A stretch of DNA of 64,000 nucleotides from Pyropia yezoensis (GCA_009829735.1 CM020618.1:7070627-7134626); one strand, 5' to 3'. Counted from the first letter of the stretch, positions 21,800-34,265 are shown. Notes: generated from the sequence alone by a model not told the origin. Numbers and translations: made by a program.

Positions 21800-21857
21800 G
21801 GGAAACGAATGACCGTTGGAGCTGGCCCTCCCAAGCTCACAACGGCAGCCTCGGCCA
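21800..21857 (+). promoter_or_regulatory. -1 programmed frameshift signal of family B (B2 copy)
   Basis: Heptamer G GGA AAC at 21800-21806 in the gag zero frame; 6-nt spacer GAATGA containing the gag stop; stem CCGTTGGAGC (21813-21822) with GCTC-A-CAACGG (21835-21845), ten pairs and one bulged A; 12-nt loop whose TGGCC (21823-21827) can pair with GGCCA (21853-21857), giving an H-type pseudoknot. The slipped frame reads CGA ATG ACC, straight into PR. B4 keeps heptamer and stems; B1 keeps the stem but has GGGAACC. Confidence 0.8.
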
Positions 21858-24800
21858 AGTGGGTCAAGAGGACGAACCAACCGTGCCGGATACTGCGGCG
21901 ACCTAAGGGAGTCCGCCCACCTCGGATAGGACTCCCCAAGAACGTAAACCCACGTCGGGTCATCGCGGTGCTGACGGGTGAGAACTTCCAGGTGGCTGGC
22001 CGGGTGCAACTTGCCCCTGGCCGTGCCTGCTGTGCCCGTATCGTACTTGTTACCGGGTCAGGAGCCTCCTTGATACGCAAGTCGCTATTACCGAAGGAGA
22101 TGAAGCTCCAACGCTGGAGGCCTAAAGCTGACCATCTGATCGATATCAATGGTGGGGTGCTTCCCATCGTTGGTGCCGTGACCCTACCAACTAGGTTGGG
22201 AGCCCATGAGGTCGACGTGACCTATGGAGTAGTGGAGAATATATATTTGTACCCCTGCTTCTGGGTACCCCATATGTTGTTACACAAGTGCCAATGATTT
22301 GTGGCCCTGAGTATTGGGTCACGTTGATGAATGGGGAGACCATCGCCATCCTTGGTAAGGGAAAGTCTGTGGCTCCTGTGACAGTCTCACAGTCGAAGCC
22401 TGTTTGCTCTGTGAGGGAAGGGTTTACTGCTACCCTGCGTTTAGCCCTTAAAGTCACGTTGCCCCCCCAACTCGGTGGCGCACGTTGACGTTGTAACTGA
22501 TTATACGGGGAACGGGTTGGTGCACCCCTACCCCCGTCTTGCTCGCAAGCACCAAGTGCATGTTGCCCTTGGCACGATGGACTCCAAGGCCGGAGTCCCG
22601 TGGAGGATCCAGGTGATGAACCTGAGCTCGTCGCCCAAGTACTTCAAGTCGGGAGCCAAGTTCGGCTATATCGACCAACACGAGGGACCGGTAGTAGCGG
22701 TCACCCTCAATGCGGGCGCGAGTAGCGACGCGAGGTCCGGAAAGGAGAAGCATCAAGCCAAGTCGGCCGCCTCTCCTCGACGCCACGTGAACATGGAGGG
22801 TGTTCCACCCAGGTTGAGGGTTCAAGTTGAACGCCTCTTGGACCAATATCACAAGTTGTGGGATGGTCAATTGGGACTCTAGAGAGCCACCCAACACCGG
22901 ATCGAGTTGAAACCCGGTGCACCCCCTATACGCCAACAACCGTATAGGGGAGGGCCCCGTTCAAGGGCCCTCGTTAAGGAGCAAGTCGCTCGCATGGAGG
23001 CCCTCGATGTGATGGAGGCCAGTATCGCCGAGAGGGCGAGTCCGGTGGTTATCGTCCCCAAAGTTGATGGGACCCCTCGGTTCTGTATCGGCTACAATAA
23101 GCTCAACGAGCGCACGGTGAAGGACAGTTATCCCCTACCTAGGATGGACGACTGTCTGGACTCTCTGGGGGAGGCAAACGTGTTCTCTACCCTGGACTGT
23201 AATGCGGGGTACGGGCAAATTCCCATTGCCCCGGAAGACAGGCATAAAACTACCTTTACCTGTCACTGTCGTACCTACCAGTGCGAACGACTACCGCTTG
23301 GACTGTGAAACGCGGCGGCATCTTTCCAGCGCGCTATGGGCATGATTCTGGCCGGAATACTGTGGCAGATCTGTCTCGTGTACCTAGACGTTATCATTGT
23401 GTTCTCCCGAAGTCCGGAGGAGCACATTGGCCATCTTTGCCAGGTGTTCAAGCTACTTGCTGACGGCGGTGTGTAACTGAAGGCGAGTAAGTGCCACCTC
23501 TTCACTCAAGAGGTGGAGTACTTGGGACATGTTGTCCGTCCGGGGCGCCTCAGTGTCAACGAGAAGAACTTGAGGGCCATCCGTAAGGCTCAGTACCCCC
23601 GGACCCAGACCCAGATGAGGAGCTTCCTCGGGATGTGTAACGTGTACCGACGTTTCACCAAGGGCTTCGCCAAGGTGGCCAAGCCGTTGAATGAGTTAGT
23701 GAGCTCAACGCTACCGAAGAACCTGCCTCCCCCATATCGGGTGGAGCAGGAATCCTCTGAGACTCTTCCGGACCTACTGCTGAAGCCCCCTACCCTGGCT
23801 ATTCCCAGCTTGGGAGGCCACTACATCCTGCATGTGGACGCTAGCTACGACCAACTTGGTTGTGTGTTGCTTCAGCAGCAGCCGGACAAGGAGTACTTGC
23901 CGGTGGGATACTTCAGCAAGGGGCTGAACTCGGCTGAAAAGAACCATGGAGTCACCGAGTTGGAAGGACTCGTAGTGGTGTGGGCGGTGACGTCACTTCG
24001 TCACTACCTAGAGGGTGAGAAGTTCCTCATCCGCTGTGACCACCGCGCGTTTCAGTTCATCTTCAAGACGGATTCTACGAACACTCGTCTGAACCGGTGG
24101 AGGGTGCGACTGGCACCCTTCAACTTTGATATTGAGTACCGACCTGGCAGGCAACATACCCTTGCCGACGGCCTTTCTCGGGTACCTACCGAGGGGCTGG
24201 ACACTGACCCAGTCGATGGGAACATCCCCATCGTGGGGGTAGTCACGCGCTCGGGTCAGGCGTTGGACCCTGGGGCGCCAGGGAACAAGAAGTTCTTGCC
24301 CCTGTTCCTGGACGAGGTGGTGAAGACCCAGGCCGAGGATCCCTTCTGCAAGTTGCAGAGGGATGCACTGGATACAGTGGTGGAGACGCCGCTCTTTATC
24401 GGGGACGATGGCCTCCTCTTGAGGAGGGGGGTATTCCAGGGGACCGAACAACTTGTCGTTCCCGCATCTCTCAAGGACAGTATTCTTGAGAGGGAGCATA
24501 ACGCTCCCACCGGTGGACACCTGGGGTCTAGTAAACTTTACCAGACCCTGAGGACCAGGTACTACTGGCCGTCCATGGTGGTGGACATCTACAGTTGGGT
24601 GGCTGCCTGCACAAGTTGTGCACAGAACCGTCTCATGGAACGGCGGCCTACTACGGCTATGCTACTGTTTCCGGCCAAGGAGCCCTTTGCCGCGTTGGCG
24701 ATGGACATCCTTGGGCCGCTGCCAGTGACCGAGGAGGGCAACCAGTACCTCCTGGTTATCTGTGACCGCTTCACGAAACTTACGCGAGCGATCCCACTGG

Positions 24801-25795
24801 CAGAGATCACGGCCATGTCGGTCGTGTCAGCCTTCCTAGACCACTGGGTTGCCGCGTATGGCATTCCAGATAGTACACAATCGGACAATGGACCGCAGTT
24901 TGCGTCCGTACTGTTTCAGGGAGTGCTGGATATGTTGGGGGTGCGGGCAAACTATGCCATCCCCTACCACCCACAAACTAATGGGCAGGTGGAGCGCTTC
25001 AACAAAACTATTGTTCGGCAGCTGCGCCACTATGTGAGTGAGCACGTGAAAACGTGGGACCAATACATTTCTATTCTTACCACTGCCTACAATTCGCAGG
25101 TTCACTCATCTACCGGGGAAGTACCCCTCGCTTTTGTGGCCCCCCGTCGCGTGCGGTCTATTGCCGTGCGGCGGCCGCTCCCAACTAGGGAGAATGGTGG
25201 CAGTACGCCAACTACTACTGAGAGTAAGGCGGAGTTCGCTGCTAGGCTTGAAAAGCTCATCCCTAAAGTCAGGGCTGAGATGGACAAAACGCAAAAGCGC
25301 TACAAGCGTATCTTTGACAAAAAGGTGCGCAATGCTAAGCATGTCCCCGAGCAGGGTGACTGGGTGCTGGTACACTCACACACCCCAACTGGGGGTAAGT
25401 TGGTATTCCAGACGAGGGGACCGTACCAGGTCCTCCGTACTGATGGGCGGCGCTTCACCATGGAAAGTGTCGATGGGGTCCGCACAGTGAACGGACAGGA
25501 CGTGGTCAAAGTTGCACCACCGCCGGCAGGCGACCCAGCTCGGGCGCGGACACTGGAAGCGTGGCGCCTCCCCTCACTGCCTGCGGCCAAACAGGGCCCG
25601 CAGGAGTACGTGTTCGATAAGTTCATCGACCACGGCTGGGATGAGGACACTGACCGCCTCATGTTGAGGGTGCGTTGGTTCGGCTACAAAGCCAAAGACA
25701 ATACGTGGAAATATGTGGAGGACCTCCCCGCTGAGAAGGTCCGGGCATACTGTGCCCGGAATGAGATAGACCCTAACAGCCCCCCCTCAACGTGA
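21809..25795 (+). pseudogene. pol: B2 pol: PR-RT-RNase H-integrase-chromodomain, inactivated
   Basis: PR from ATG 21809; the active-site Asp is replaced (VTGSGAS, GTT at 22049-22051), unlike B1 and B4. A 2-nt insertion near 22243 breaks the frame. RT about 22880-23512 has TGA at 23306, YLDV at 23381-23392, and TAA about 23474, all shared with B1. From 23513 a 760-aa frame is clean: RNase H (VDASYDQLG; CDHRAFQF), integrase zinc finger and D,D,E core (MDILGPLP, SDNGPQ, NGQVERFN), and a C-terminal chromodomain (VRWFGYKAKDNTWKYVEDL). It differs from B1 at some two dozen residues, nearly all in this second part. Confidence 0.9.
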
Positions 25796-25906
25796 GGGAA
25801 GGCCGAGTATCAGTGCCAAGCGAGTGCTTCAAGTCGAAGTGGTACGCAGAGTGGCTTTTAACTACAGCCCTTACCCTCACACTCTCACAACAAAGGCAGC
25901 TGCCAA

Positions 25907-27239
25907 CTAGGCATGCATGCTAGACTCTCCAACCCCACGGCCCTCGCCCTCACGTAGAGGCGAGCGGCGAGACCCACGCCAATAACGCTCCCCACCAGTC
26001 GGCGGGGCCGGCGGCTCCAAGTCGGAACCGTCGCGCCCCTCATGGTCGCGCAAGTGGCGACGACCGCGGCTACCCTTCTGCTTAGTCTTGCGCGCAAGTT
26101 GGCGACGCAGACGCCGGACCGACTCCGACTCTGACTGAGTCGACGACTCCGAGACGGAGTAAGTCAACTCGTCTTCCGACACGGAGGGAGAGCGCCGCGA
26201 GCGTCGGCGACGACGGCGAGGAGGCGAGCATGCCCGGCTCGCCCGACGTTTGCCACGCCCAAGTGGGGCTGGCTGGGGCACAATAGCCCCGATGCGAGCC
26301 AACTCGGCCTTCATAAACTCCGCCACCGACTCGCTACTCGCGGTCGCCACTGCAGTACGAACGCGCTCCTCAAGTTGAGGAGTGTTGGAAACTTAAAGGG
26401 ATGCGGTCGACGCGGCCAACCAGGGAATGGTGCGCACCAACGTGGTAATCATTATCTCTGAGGTCAGAGGCGAGGCCGGTAACACCAACCTGGGGTTACC
26501 CGTCAGAAGGGTGGCCCCCAAGTTGGGGGACACCGGGGTGGACGACTCAACGGCCACGCTAATCGGGATGTCCCCGTGCGACTGGTAGGGGACAGGAGGA
26601 AGCGGCGGGGCACGCCGAGGTGGCGCGACCCGGGTGTAACTGCGAGACCGACTTGGGGCCCCGGCAGTGGGTTGAGTCATATGGTCATCACGTGAGGGCA
26701 CGGCCATAACTATGGCCTCGTCCGGGGGTGGCGCAATGTGGCGATCCACCCCCGGGGCGTACGGGTAGTCCCCGATGCCCAATCCCTCTCGTAGTACCAC
26801 ACGGCCGTCGTGAAGTTCACGAGCGACCCATACGAACTGGCGAAGTGCGCCGTCGTCCTTGGGCCCACGAGTGGGGCGGCGCAACTTGTGCTCAATGCTC
26901 TCCCACTCGATAAACTTGTGGAGGCGGGGCATCTCGTCAAGTAGAAAGAGTTGTCCTGATGAGAACCCCTCAGCAACTAGCTGAGGGGTGAGCTGTTCCA
27001 AACCTTGGATCATCCGGAGGGTGAGATGCCAGAGCATCCCCCGCCGCTGAACACCGGACACCCAGGTCGACATGACTTCGAGGAGCCACTGGGTGGCCCA
27101 CATGGCCCACATCAGGTGATCAGGGCCAGCCGTCAACATGACGGAACCGAAGTGGTCAAGCAACCGTGGCAGCAACGCCGGGAACCCATAGGGGACCTCA
27201 ACTTGAGGGCACCACTCGGGCTTCTTCGGATAGTACTGC
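25907..27239 (-). pseudogene. Antisense ORF of B2, C-terminal part (cut by element C)
   Basis: Reads from the element C junction (27239) leftwards: YYPKKPEWCPQVEVPYGFPA, FGSVMLTAGPDHL, QRRGMLWHL, then TAA (same site as in B1, 26393-26395), then the RS-like C-terminus to TAG at 25907. The N-terminal part lies beyond element C at 37970-38580. See B1 copy for the domain description. Confidence 0.72.
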
Positions 27240-27602
27240 TGTAGCAATATGGTTGTCCGTATTCTGACCCTAGTATTAGGGGGGCTACTTCTAATCCTTG
27301 GCTTTCAATTTGAGAGTCCGGACTGGTCACGGTATCTATAAGTTACGTATGACCAGAGGGACTTGCATCTTGGGGTGGAGGGTAGTTAGTAGTGTCTCCG
27401 AGGGTTTATAACGAGGGGGCCGGCGGCAATTCCACCGCCGGCGAAGGCAGAACAACAAACCCCTCCCATTTGGGCTCCCATCTTGGTCCTGTGGCTTGCG
27501 CTCCAAGGACAGCAACCTTGGCCTCCCGGTGACGTTGGTGCTGATCCCCCCTGGTGAGTATTCCCTGAGAGTGGACGCCCCGCGGATCCCTATTATGCTA
27601 CA
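27240..27602 (+). repeat. 5' LTR of element C
   Basis: 363 bp. Contains two TATA-like sites, CTATAAG near 27337 and TTTATAA at 27405-27411, the latter followed by a GC-rich palindrome (GGCCGGCGG...CCGCCGGC); promoter placement is inference. Confidence 0.95.
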
Positions 27603-27603
27603 T

Positions 27604-27620
27604 TGGTGGAGCAGCAGGGG
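27604..27620 (+). promoter_or_regulatory. Primer-binding site of element C
   Basis: TGGTGGAGCAGCAGGGG, one base after the LTR end. Confidence 0.85.
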
Positions 27621-27827
27621 AAGGACTTCAGTCACCCTTGTGGTGACGCCGTCTTCGGCCCTGGCACACGGACAGAGATCCGGTCCTTTGCTTGTACTCG
27701 TGGTGTTACGACCGGATCGATTGTGTTGAGTTGTTACTTCTGACTGTGATCTACTGTTACTCTCCCCAATCTACCCCCTTGCTCTCTAATTCGTGGTGAT
27801 TGTTACGTCGGTTGACTGATTGTGACT

Positions 27828-30011
27828 ATGTCTACCCAAGAGACGGGGAACGTTCAAGATGACGGATCGGCGTCGACGCCGACTCCGGAGGTGACTACGG
27901 GAACCGGGATCGAGAACCCGATCGACAACATTGAGACGCCAATGTTATCCGGGGCCGGATCGACGTTTGGCACGGCTCGGACGGCAGAGGGCGGGGGCCC
28001 GCCCCAACTGTCGTCGACCGACCCCACTCCGCCGCCTCCTTCACCAGGGGATTCCCTGATGGCATCATTGGCCCGCATCGAGGCCCGGTTTTCCGGACTG
28101 GACGCGCGCCAGGAGCGGACGGAGGACGCGATGGCGGAGCTGATGTCAGCACGCCATACGACGGTACCCCGTTGTATCCCTCCCACCCCGGTACGATTCG
28201 AGCCGGCCGGACTACTTTCGGAGGCCACCACGGTCAACGCCGGTGTTGCTACCCCTGGACAACCCCCGGACACCGCGGGTTATGGATCCGACTCGTCGGC
28301 TGAGTGGGAACGCAGCCATACGGAGCGCTACGCTCGGAGCACCCAGAGCGGGCTCCTCGGACATGACCCGGCGGATATTTACGCCGGAACAGAGTCGGCA
28401 ATGGGGGGAGGCGGTACCGCCTCGCACTACCCCATCGACGACGAAAGCTAGGCAACTCGGGTACCCGAGGCGCCGACGCCGGAAGTTCCAGCGTCACGGG
28501 TGCAAGCGGGGACAGCGCAGGTTACTGCGAGCCTACTGAAGCGGATGAAGTCCGATGAGTTTACTCATCAACTGGCCAAGCGACTGGATATCCAGGACGC
28601 GGACACGGAGATTGTTAACGAAGTGTTCAGGTCGGTACTGACTCCGGAACGTTATCGTTTGGAAGACCGATCCACTACCGTTTCAAAATCGATTTGTACT
28701 ACCTCGCACCGAGCGATCCGCTCTATGCAGACCCTTATGAAGGAAGTCCCAACGTTCGAGGGCCCGAACGGACGCCCGTTGGCAGTCATCGGCTTCCTGA
28801 CTAGCTTCAGGGCAGCCGCGGACAAGGCCCTTGTCAAAAAGGGGCTGGAGTTGGAGATCCTTCCGTTCTTTGTTGATGAACGGGTACGAGGCATCCTCCG
28901 CCAGGCATCCTTTATGCCGGGAATGAGGGTCGCAGCTACCCCCATGAATTACCGTGGGATACTGAAAGAGCTGCTTAGCAGCTACCTCAGTGAGGACAAA
29001 TGCGAAGACCACTATCGGGCCCTTCGCACTGCTACCGCCCAGTCCCGGGAGGATGAAGAGATGTTTGGACGCCGGATCCAAGAGCTCGAATACGAGCTGG
29101 GGAAGCTCCTCGGTGAAGGGGAACTACGAGCCATCCTGTTCGCAGGAGTACCCAACTATGTGTGGATATCCGCACGGGGAGCCGATACGGCTCGGACCGA
29201 CTTCAGTCGACTGATGCACATGTGCAAGTCCCTAGGGGACGCCTACCGAGTGCTACACCCGGAATGCGCCTTGGCCCCGAAGCCCAAGGGTGAGGGAGGC
29301 AAACCCAGTCTTACCCCGGTACCGAGGCAAGAGAAGGTGGAGCGTCAGGCTGCACCAGTACTGGTGGCGACCGAACATATTCCTACGGGTGAGGATGAAC
29401 CTCTAGTCGAACAACAGGGCCACCTGTTGCTACCGGCGACGCCGGTGATTGATGAGCATGGTACGGTAGCGTACATCGCCCCGGCTGGGATTCAGTTTCA
29501 GGGCAACGAGGGAGCGGGCCGGCGCGTCCCGTATGTGCGGACTACAGGGTATGCCCCGGTGATGGGTTACCCCCACCAACCCCTGCCGACATGGGCGGTG
29601 CGTACGGAGGCACCTCCGAACATCGCTAGTAGAACCGACCAGTTGGGGGAGTCCATGTTCCGGCTGGCACCGGGACCCAAGGCCTACCAAGGGGCAAGCA
29701 CGCGGGCTCCCGAGGCAGGCAACCGGACCTATGGAGCCAACCCGACGCGGACGCCCGGGACGGCCGGCACGTCCGGATGCATGTTGTGCGGAGACCCCCA
29801 ACACTGGGTGTCCTCATGCCCGCTTCTCCCGGAGGAGTCTCGTCGGGCAGCAGCGCAACGCAAGGCTTCCACTGGGGGGTATCCCGCCAGAGCACCCGGA
29901 CCCGCACCGGGTAGGCAGCCAGCACCAGGTGGAGTACTGGCCGTCGAGGAGGCACCCCCTCATCCGGATGTCCCGGCAGACACCACCCGACCAAGGGCGG
30001 GAAACGAGTAA
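27828..30011 (+). pseudogene. gag: Element C gag, one internal stop
   Basis: 728 codons from ATG 27828 in one frame, with a single TAG at 28449-28451 (GAA in D). N-terminal 200 residues are Thr/Ser/Pro/Gly-rich with a short helix (SLMASLARIEARFSGLDARQERTED, in two parts). The capsid-like region is about 225-500 (ERYRLEDRSTTVSKS; FLTSFRAAADKALVKKGLEL; LKELLSSYLSED). A perfect CX2CX4HX4C knuckle (CMLC-GDPQ-H-WVSS-C) is at 29778-29819. Ends GNE plus TAA over a GGGAAAC heptamer. Codons 28549-29859 are almost identical to element D. Confidence 0.88.
29999..30005 (+). promoter_or_regulatory. Candidate -1 frameshift heptamer, element C
   Basis: G GGA AAC in the gag zero frame, followed by GAG TAA. 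pol is open in the -1 frame from here. A GGGGGGC/GCC-A-CCCC stem exists downstream, but about 20 nt away, further than usual, so structure support is weaker than in family B. Confidence 0.5.
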
Positions 30012-32686
30012 GAGGAAGGATGACTGGGGGGCGCTGGGGTAACCCTAGCAAGCCACCCCGGACTGCCGCGGGGAAGGCCCCACGGAGAGCGCGGTTGAGC
30101 CGACGCCGCATCAACCCCCGGGTACACCTTCCGGCCCCGACGACACGGCGTCAAGGGATTGATGACCAACCACCAAGGTTGGGGGGAGAGGACGGGAAGA
30201 CCCGTCACATGGAACCAGACAAGGGCCCTGTTCAGGACGCCCGAGCTACACCGGATATCGGTGTAGGCCACGTGCTGTTCACCTTGGAGAACTTAAAGGT
30301 ATCAGCCACACTGGGGGTTGACCCCCAGTCGACCCGATCGTATTACCCTGTACTGGATACAGGGGCTGGACCTAACCTGATCCGGATGGATACCCTCCTG
30401 GACAAGTGGCTTCCGCGAGTCAGAGTCCCTCGGGGACCCACGATCAAGGATGCGAATGGGCGTCTCATTCGTACGAATGCAGCGATGTCGCTGCAGGTCA
30501 CCATCGGGGAGCTCACTACGGAAGTTGACTTCCTGGTGTGTGAGACCCTATCAGTGCACTGCATACTGGGATGCACCTTCATCAACGTTCACGTGGATGC
30601 AATCCGGCCAGGCCGGAGGACCGTCGAGCTTCAAGAAGCCAACGGGACGAAGCGAGGACATATTGCTATCATCACCGACCTGACGCTACAAGGGAGCCAC
30701 GTTAACGTGGCTGAGGTGTACGCAAGCGTCGAGCCGAAGACACTTCGGTTGGCCCAGGGAACTCGCTTTGAGCCTTTGTCGGAGACAGTCCTCCCGGTTA
30801 ACTGTGACCTCGCCGGCATCTGCAGAGTCAAGTCCAACCTGCGGACGTACAAGCGCCATGGGTTGACCATGGCCAACGGTCTCATAGACCTCCCAGCAGG
30901 AGGGTCGTCCCTCCTAGTGATGGCGAACTATCGCCGTAAGGCAGTCACCCTCCCGAAGGGAACTATCCTCGGAATCGCCGAGCTGTACGAGGGAGACATC
31001 CTTACCCCAGACGAGAGGGTTCAAGTGGAACCACTTGATGGGCTGGCGGTCGCCGACACACCCGAGCAGGAGGGTCCCGACGTCGGGAAGCCTAGTCGAC
31101 CATCATTACCGGCGGATACTCCGCCGAAGGACCAAGAAGCACTGAAGGCCCTGGCCGAGGCTCACCTCGACCACCTTCCCCCTTCCGTAGCCGAAGGGGT
31201 ACGACGGATGCTAAGAAAGCCTGACGTCATGTGGACAGGCGGGGCCTTGGGTACCATTGGGGCAACCCAACATCGTATAGACCTGGTACCAGGCGCACGA
31301 CCCGCCCGGTCACAGCCGCACCGAGCGGGACCTGTGCAACGAGAGATCGTTGATGGAGAGGTGAAGAGGATGAGCGAAGCGAAGGTGATACGACCTTCGA
31401 TGTCGGAGTGGGGTGCCCCAGTCGTTATCGTACCGAAGAAGGATCAAACCCCTCGGTTTTGCATCGATTATCGACGCCTCAACTTGGTTACCAAGAAAGA
31501 CTCATACCCTTTACCAAGGATGGATGAATGCATCGACTCCCTGGGGGAAGCTACGGTGTTTACCACCATCGACTGCAATGCCGGATACTGGCAGATCCCG
31601 GTGGCGGACGAGGATATCCCCAAGACGGCGTTCGTCTGTCAGAGTGGAGTGTACGAGTTCCTAAGGATGCCCTTCGGATTGTCCAACGCCCCCGCTACAT
31701 TCCACCGGGCTATCGACACTATACTGTCGGGGGTGAAGTGGTGTAACTGCCTAGTGTACCTCGATGACGTCATCGTCTTCTTGCGTAACATGGATGACCA
31801 TGTGCAACATGTTGATGAAGTACTCACCCTCTTGAGGAGCGCCGGGGTAACCCTGCGTCTGAAGAAGTGCGCCTTCTTCCAACATACGGTCGAGTATCTG
31901 GGCCACCAGATAACCCCTGGTAAACTAGGGGTACTCGAAGCCAATACCCGGGCACTCCGGGATGCCCGGTTCTCTAACACCCAGACGCAGCTCAAGAGCT
32001 TCCTGGGAATGTGCAACGTATACCGACGGTTCGACAAGGACTTCGCTCGAATGGCTAAACCGTCAACGGTTCTTACGAGCAGTACCTTGCCCAAGGTACT
32101 CCAACCCCCTTCGCCTAGCGAAGAGGAGGCATTCGAGTCGCTGAAGCGAGCCCTACTGTCCCCACCCGTCCTTGCGTTACCGCACAGACGGGGTACCTTC
32201 GCCATCGATGTCGATGCGTGCGATACACAATTGGGATGCACCCTGTTACAGGGAGAGACGTTGCTCGGTACCGATAACGTTTTCCCGGACCTACGTCCGG
32301 TAGGGTACTTCAGCCGGACACTCAACCCGGCTGAACGTAACTATAGTGCCACCGAGCGTGAGTGCCTCGGGGTTATATGGGCAGTGCAACTGCTCCGTCC
32401 ATACCTGGAGGGCTCCAGGTTCATCGTGAGGTCCGACCACGAACCCCTACGATGGCTCCTCAACCTTGGTGACAAGGATTCCGATAGCCATGGGAGGCTA
32501 GCCCGATGGAGGCTGAAGATGGCCGAGCACGACTACCGCACCGTGTATAAGGCTGGGTCAACCCACCACCTCGGAGACGCGTTGTCTCGACTCGACACCC
32601 CAAGCGGGGATACCCGCCCGGTGGACGAAGACATCCCGGTGGTACCGGTCTGCATGGTGGGTAACGCCACCCAAGGTTATGGTTGA
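30006..32686 (+). CDS. pol: Element C pol part 1: protease, reverse transcriptase, RNase H
   Basis: Clean frame of about 890 codons in -1 relative to gag; first ATG 30020. The N-terminal 100 residues are basic. Protease YPVLDTGAGPNLI (DTGAG 30356-30370). RT: VVIVPKKDQTPRFCIDYRRL, TTIDCNAGYWQIPV, LRMPFGLSNAPATF, CLVYLDDVIVF (YLDD 31757-31768), FLGMCNVYRRF. RNase H: AIDVDACDTQLGCTLLQ, NYSATERECLGVIWA, VRSDHEPLRWLL. All catalytic residues I know of are present, making this the best-preserved pol core in the window. Stops at TGA 32684; an ATG (32679) overlapping that stop opens the integrase frame. Confidence 0.92.
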
Positions 32687-33937
32687 CCATACCATGGCGC
32701 ACAGATCATGCCCACTGACTCTCGCGGACTTCCGCGAGGCACAAGCCAGTGACGATGACTGTAGACGTCATCGTGCTAACCTCCTGGCCGGTACGGCCGG
32801 CATCTGCTCCGAGAATGAAGACGGACTCATATACCGGCGGGCACCCGCCGATGGACGACATCAAGTCGTGGTTCCCGTGTCCTTACGGCAAGCCGTCATG
32901 GAACGAGAACACGACAACCCTACAGCCGGACACCCGGGGGGTTCACGCATGTTTGCAGCAAAGCGAAGGTTCTTCTACTGGCCAGCAATGGCCGTCGACG
33001 TGGTCGACCACGTAAGGGGATGCCACCCCTGTGCACGCTACCGCATGAGTCTCCATAGGCAGGCGTCTGCCATGGAGCTATTCCCACCCGATGGGCCCAA
33101 CGAGCAAGTCGCTATCGACATACTCGGGCCACTTCCGGTAACGGAAGAAGGGAACAGGTTAATCCTGGTCATGTCTGACCGCTTCACTAAGCTATCACGA
33201 GCGGCAGCCATCCCGAATGATACGGCATACACGATCATGAACGCAGTGTTTGACCACTGGATCAGTGCATACGGAGTCATGAAGCAACTCTCTCCGACAA
33301 TGGAGCAAACCTGACGTCGGCATTCTGCACTAAGGTCATGGGCATGTTCGGGATCGAACCACGTCGGGCATCCGACTACCACCCGCACACCAACGGGCAG
33401 GTGGAGCGGTTCAACCGCACCATCGTCAAGATGCTACAGTGCTACGTGGCCGAGCACACGAACACTTGGGACAGGCTCCTGTCCGTACTCACCCTGGCAT
33501 ACAATGCCAGGCCACATCGGAGCACGAACATAGCCCCTCTAGAGTTGGTCATGCCACTAGGCGTCGGTAACCTGACGCCGCCGCCAGGCAGGTGCACTCG
33601 GTATGATACACCGAAGGGCCGACCGGCCTAACGTATACACCTAGCTTGGTTGGCCAAGCTATCGTGGATGATACCGAAACTCAAGGGCGCCCTTGACCGT
33701 ACACAACTTCGATACAAGAAGAACTTCGACGCCCGGCTACGGGTGCGCAACGCTACGCTGATGACAGGTGACTGGGTCTACATCAGACACCAGAAGTTCC
33801 GGGTGAACAAGCTCATGCAACCGGTCAAGGGACCGTACCAGATTCTCCACAGAGATGGCCACTCTGTTATCTTACACTCCGATACGGAGATCCAACGCAT
33901 CAGTGTGAATGATGTCACACCTGCTCTGAAGCCGTAA
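32679..33937 (+). pseudogene. Element C integrase, frameshift and stop
   Basis: Starts in the +1 frame relative to RT-RNase H, with ATG overlapping its TGA. HHCC finger: REHDNPTAGHPGGSRMFAAK then CHPCARYRMS. Core: AIDILGPLPVTEEGN, MSDRFTKLSRAAA. A 1-nt deletion near 33290 (compared with D) breaks the frame before SDNGANLT; the rest, NGQVERFNRTIVKMLQ and the GDWVYIRHQKFR SH3-like part, follows at 33338-33937 with TAA at 33629. It inserts the cDNA into chromosomal DNA. Whether the RNase H/integrase frame change is programmed or a mutation cannot be decided, since D is deleted there. Confidence 0.85.
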
Positions 33938-33995
33938 CAGCCTCAGCCGGTACCGGCTGGGTTGCTACATAAAGCGCTTACCACCCACCGGTCGG

Positions 33996-34187
33996 ATGAG
34001 CCGGTGGGACCGGATGGAATTTCCATACCAGGTGGAGAGCATCGTCGGACATACAGACCCAGATCAACCAGAACCCTGGTACGTCAAGGTAATGTGGGTC
34101 GGATACGACTCACCCGCCTGGGAACAGGCGGCGAATATACCTCGCCAACTACTCATGCCTTACATGAGGCGACGACGCCTACTGTAA
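33996..34187 (+). pseudogene. Element C chromodomain
   Basis: FPYQVESIVGHTDPDQPEPW, then YVKVMWVGYDSPAWEQAANI and a basic tail RRRR. The Y-x-V-E-x-I ... V-x-W-x-G-Y ... W-E pattern is that of an integrase-linked chromodomain, which guides insertion to particular chromatin. Out of frame with the preceding integrase tail in C; in frame (46192-46563) in D. Confidence 0.8.
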
Positions 34188-34265
34188 CAACCCAACCGAC
34201 ACCAACTTCGGCTGTTGGGGGGTGGGGATTAGTCCTACTAAGTAGGGTGTGACATGGTTACGGCA

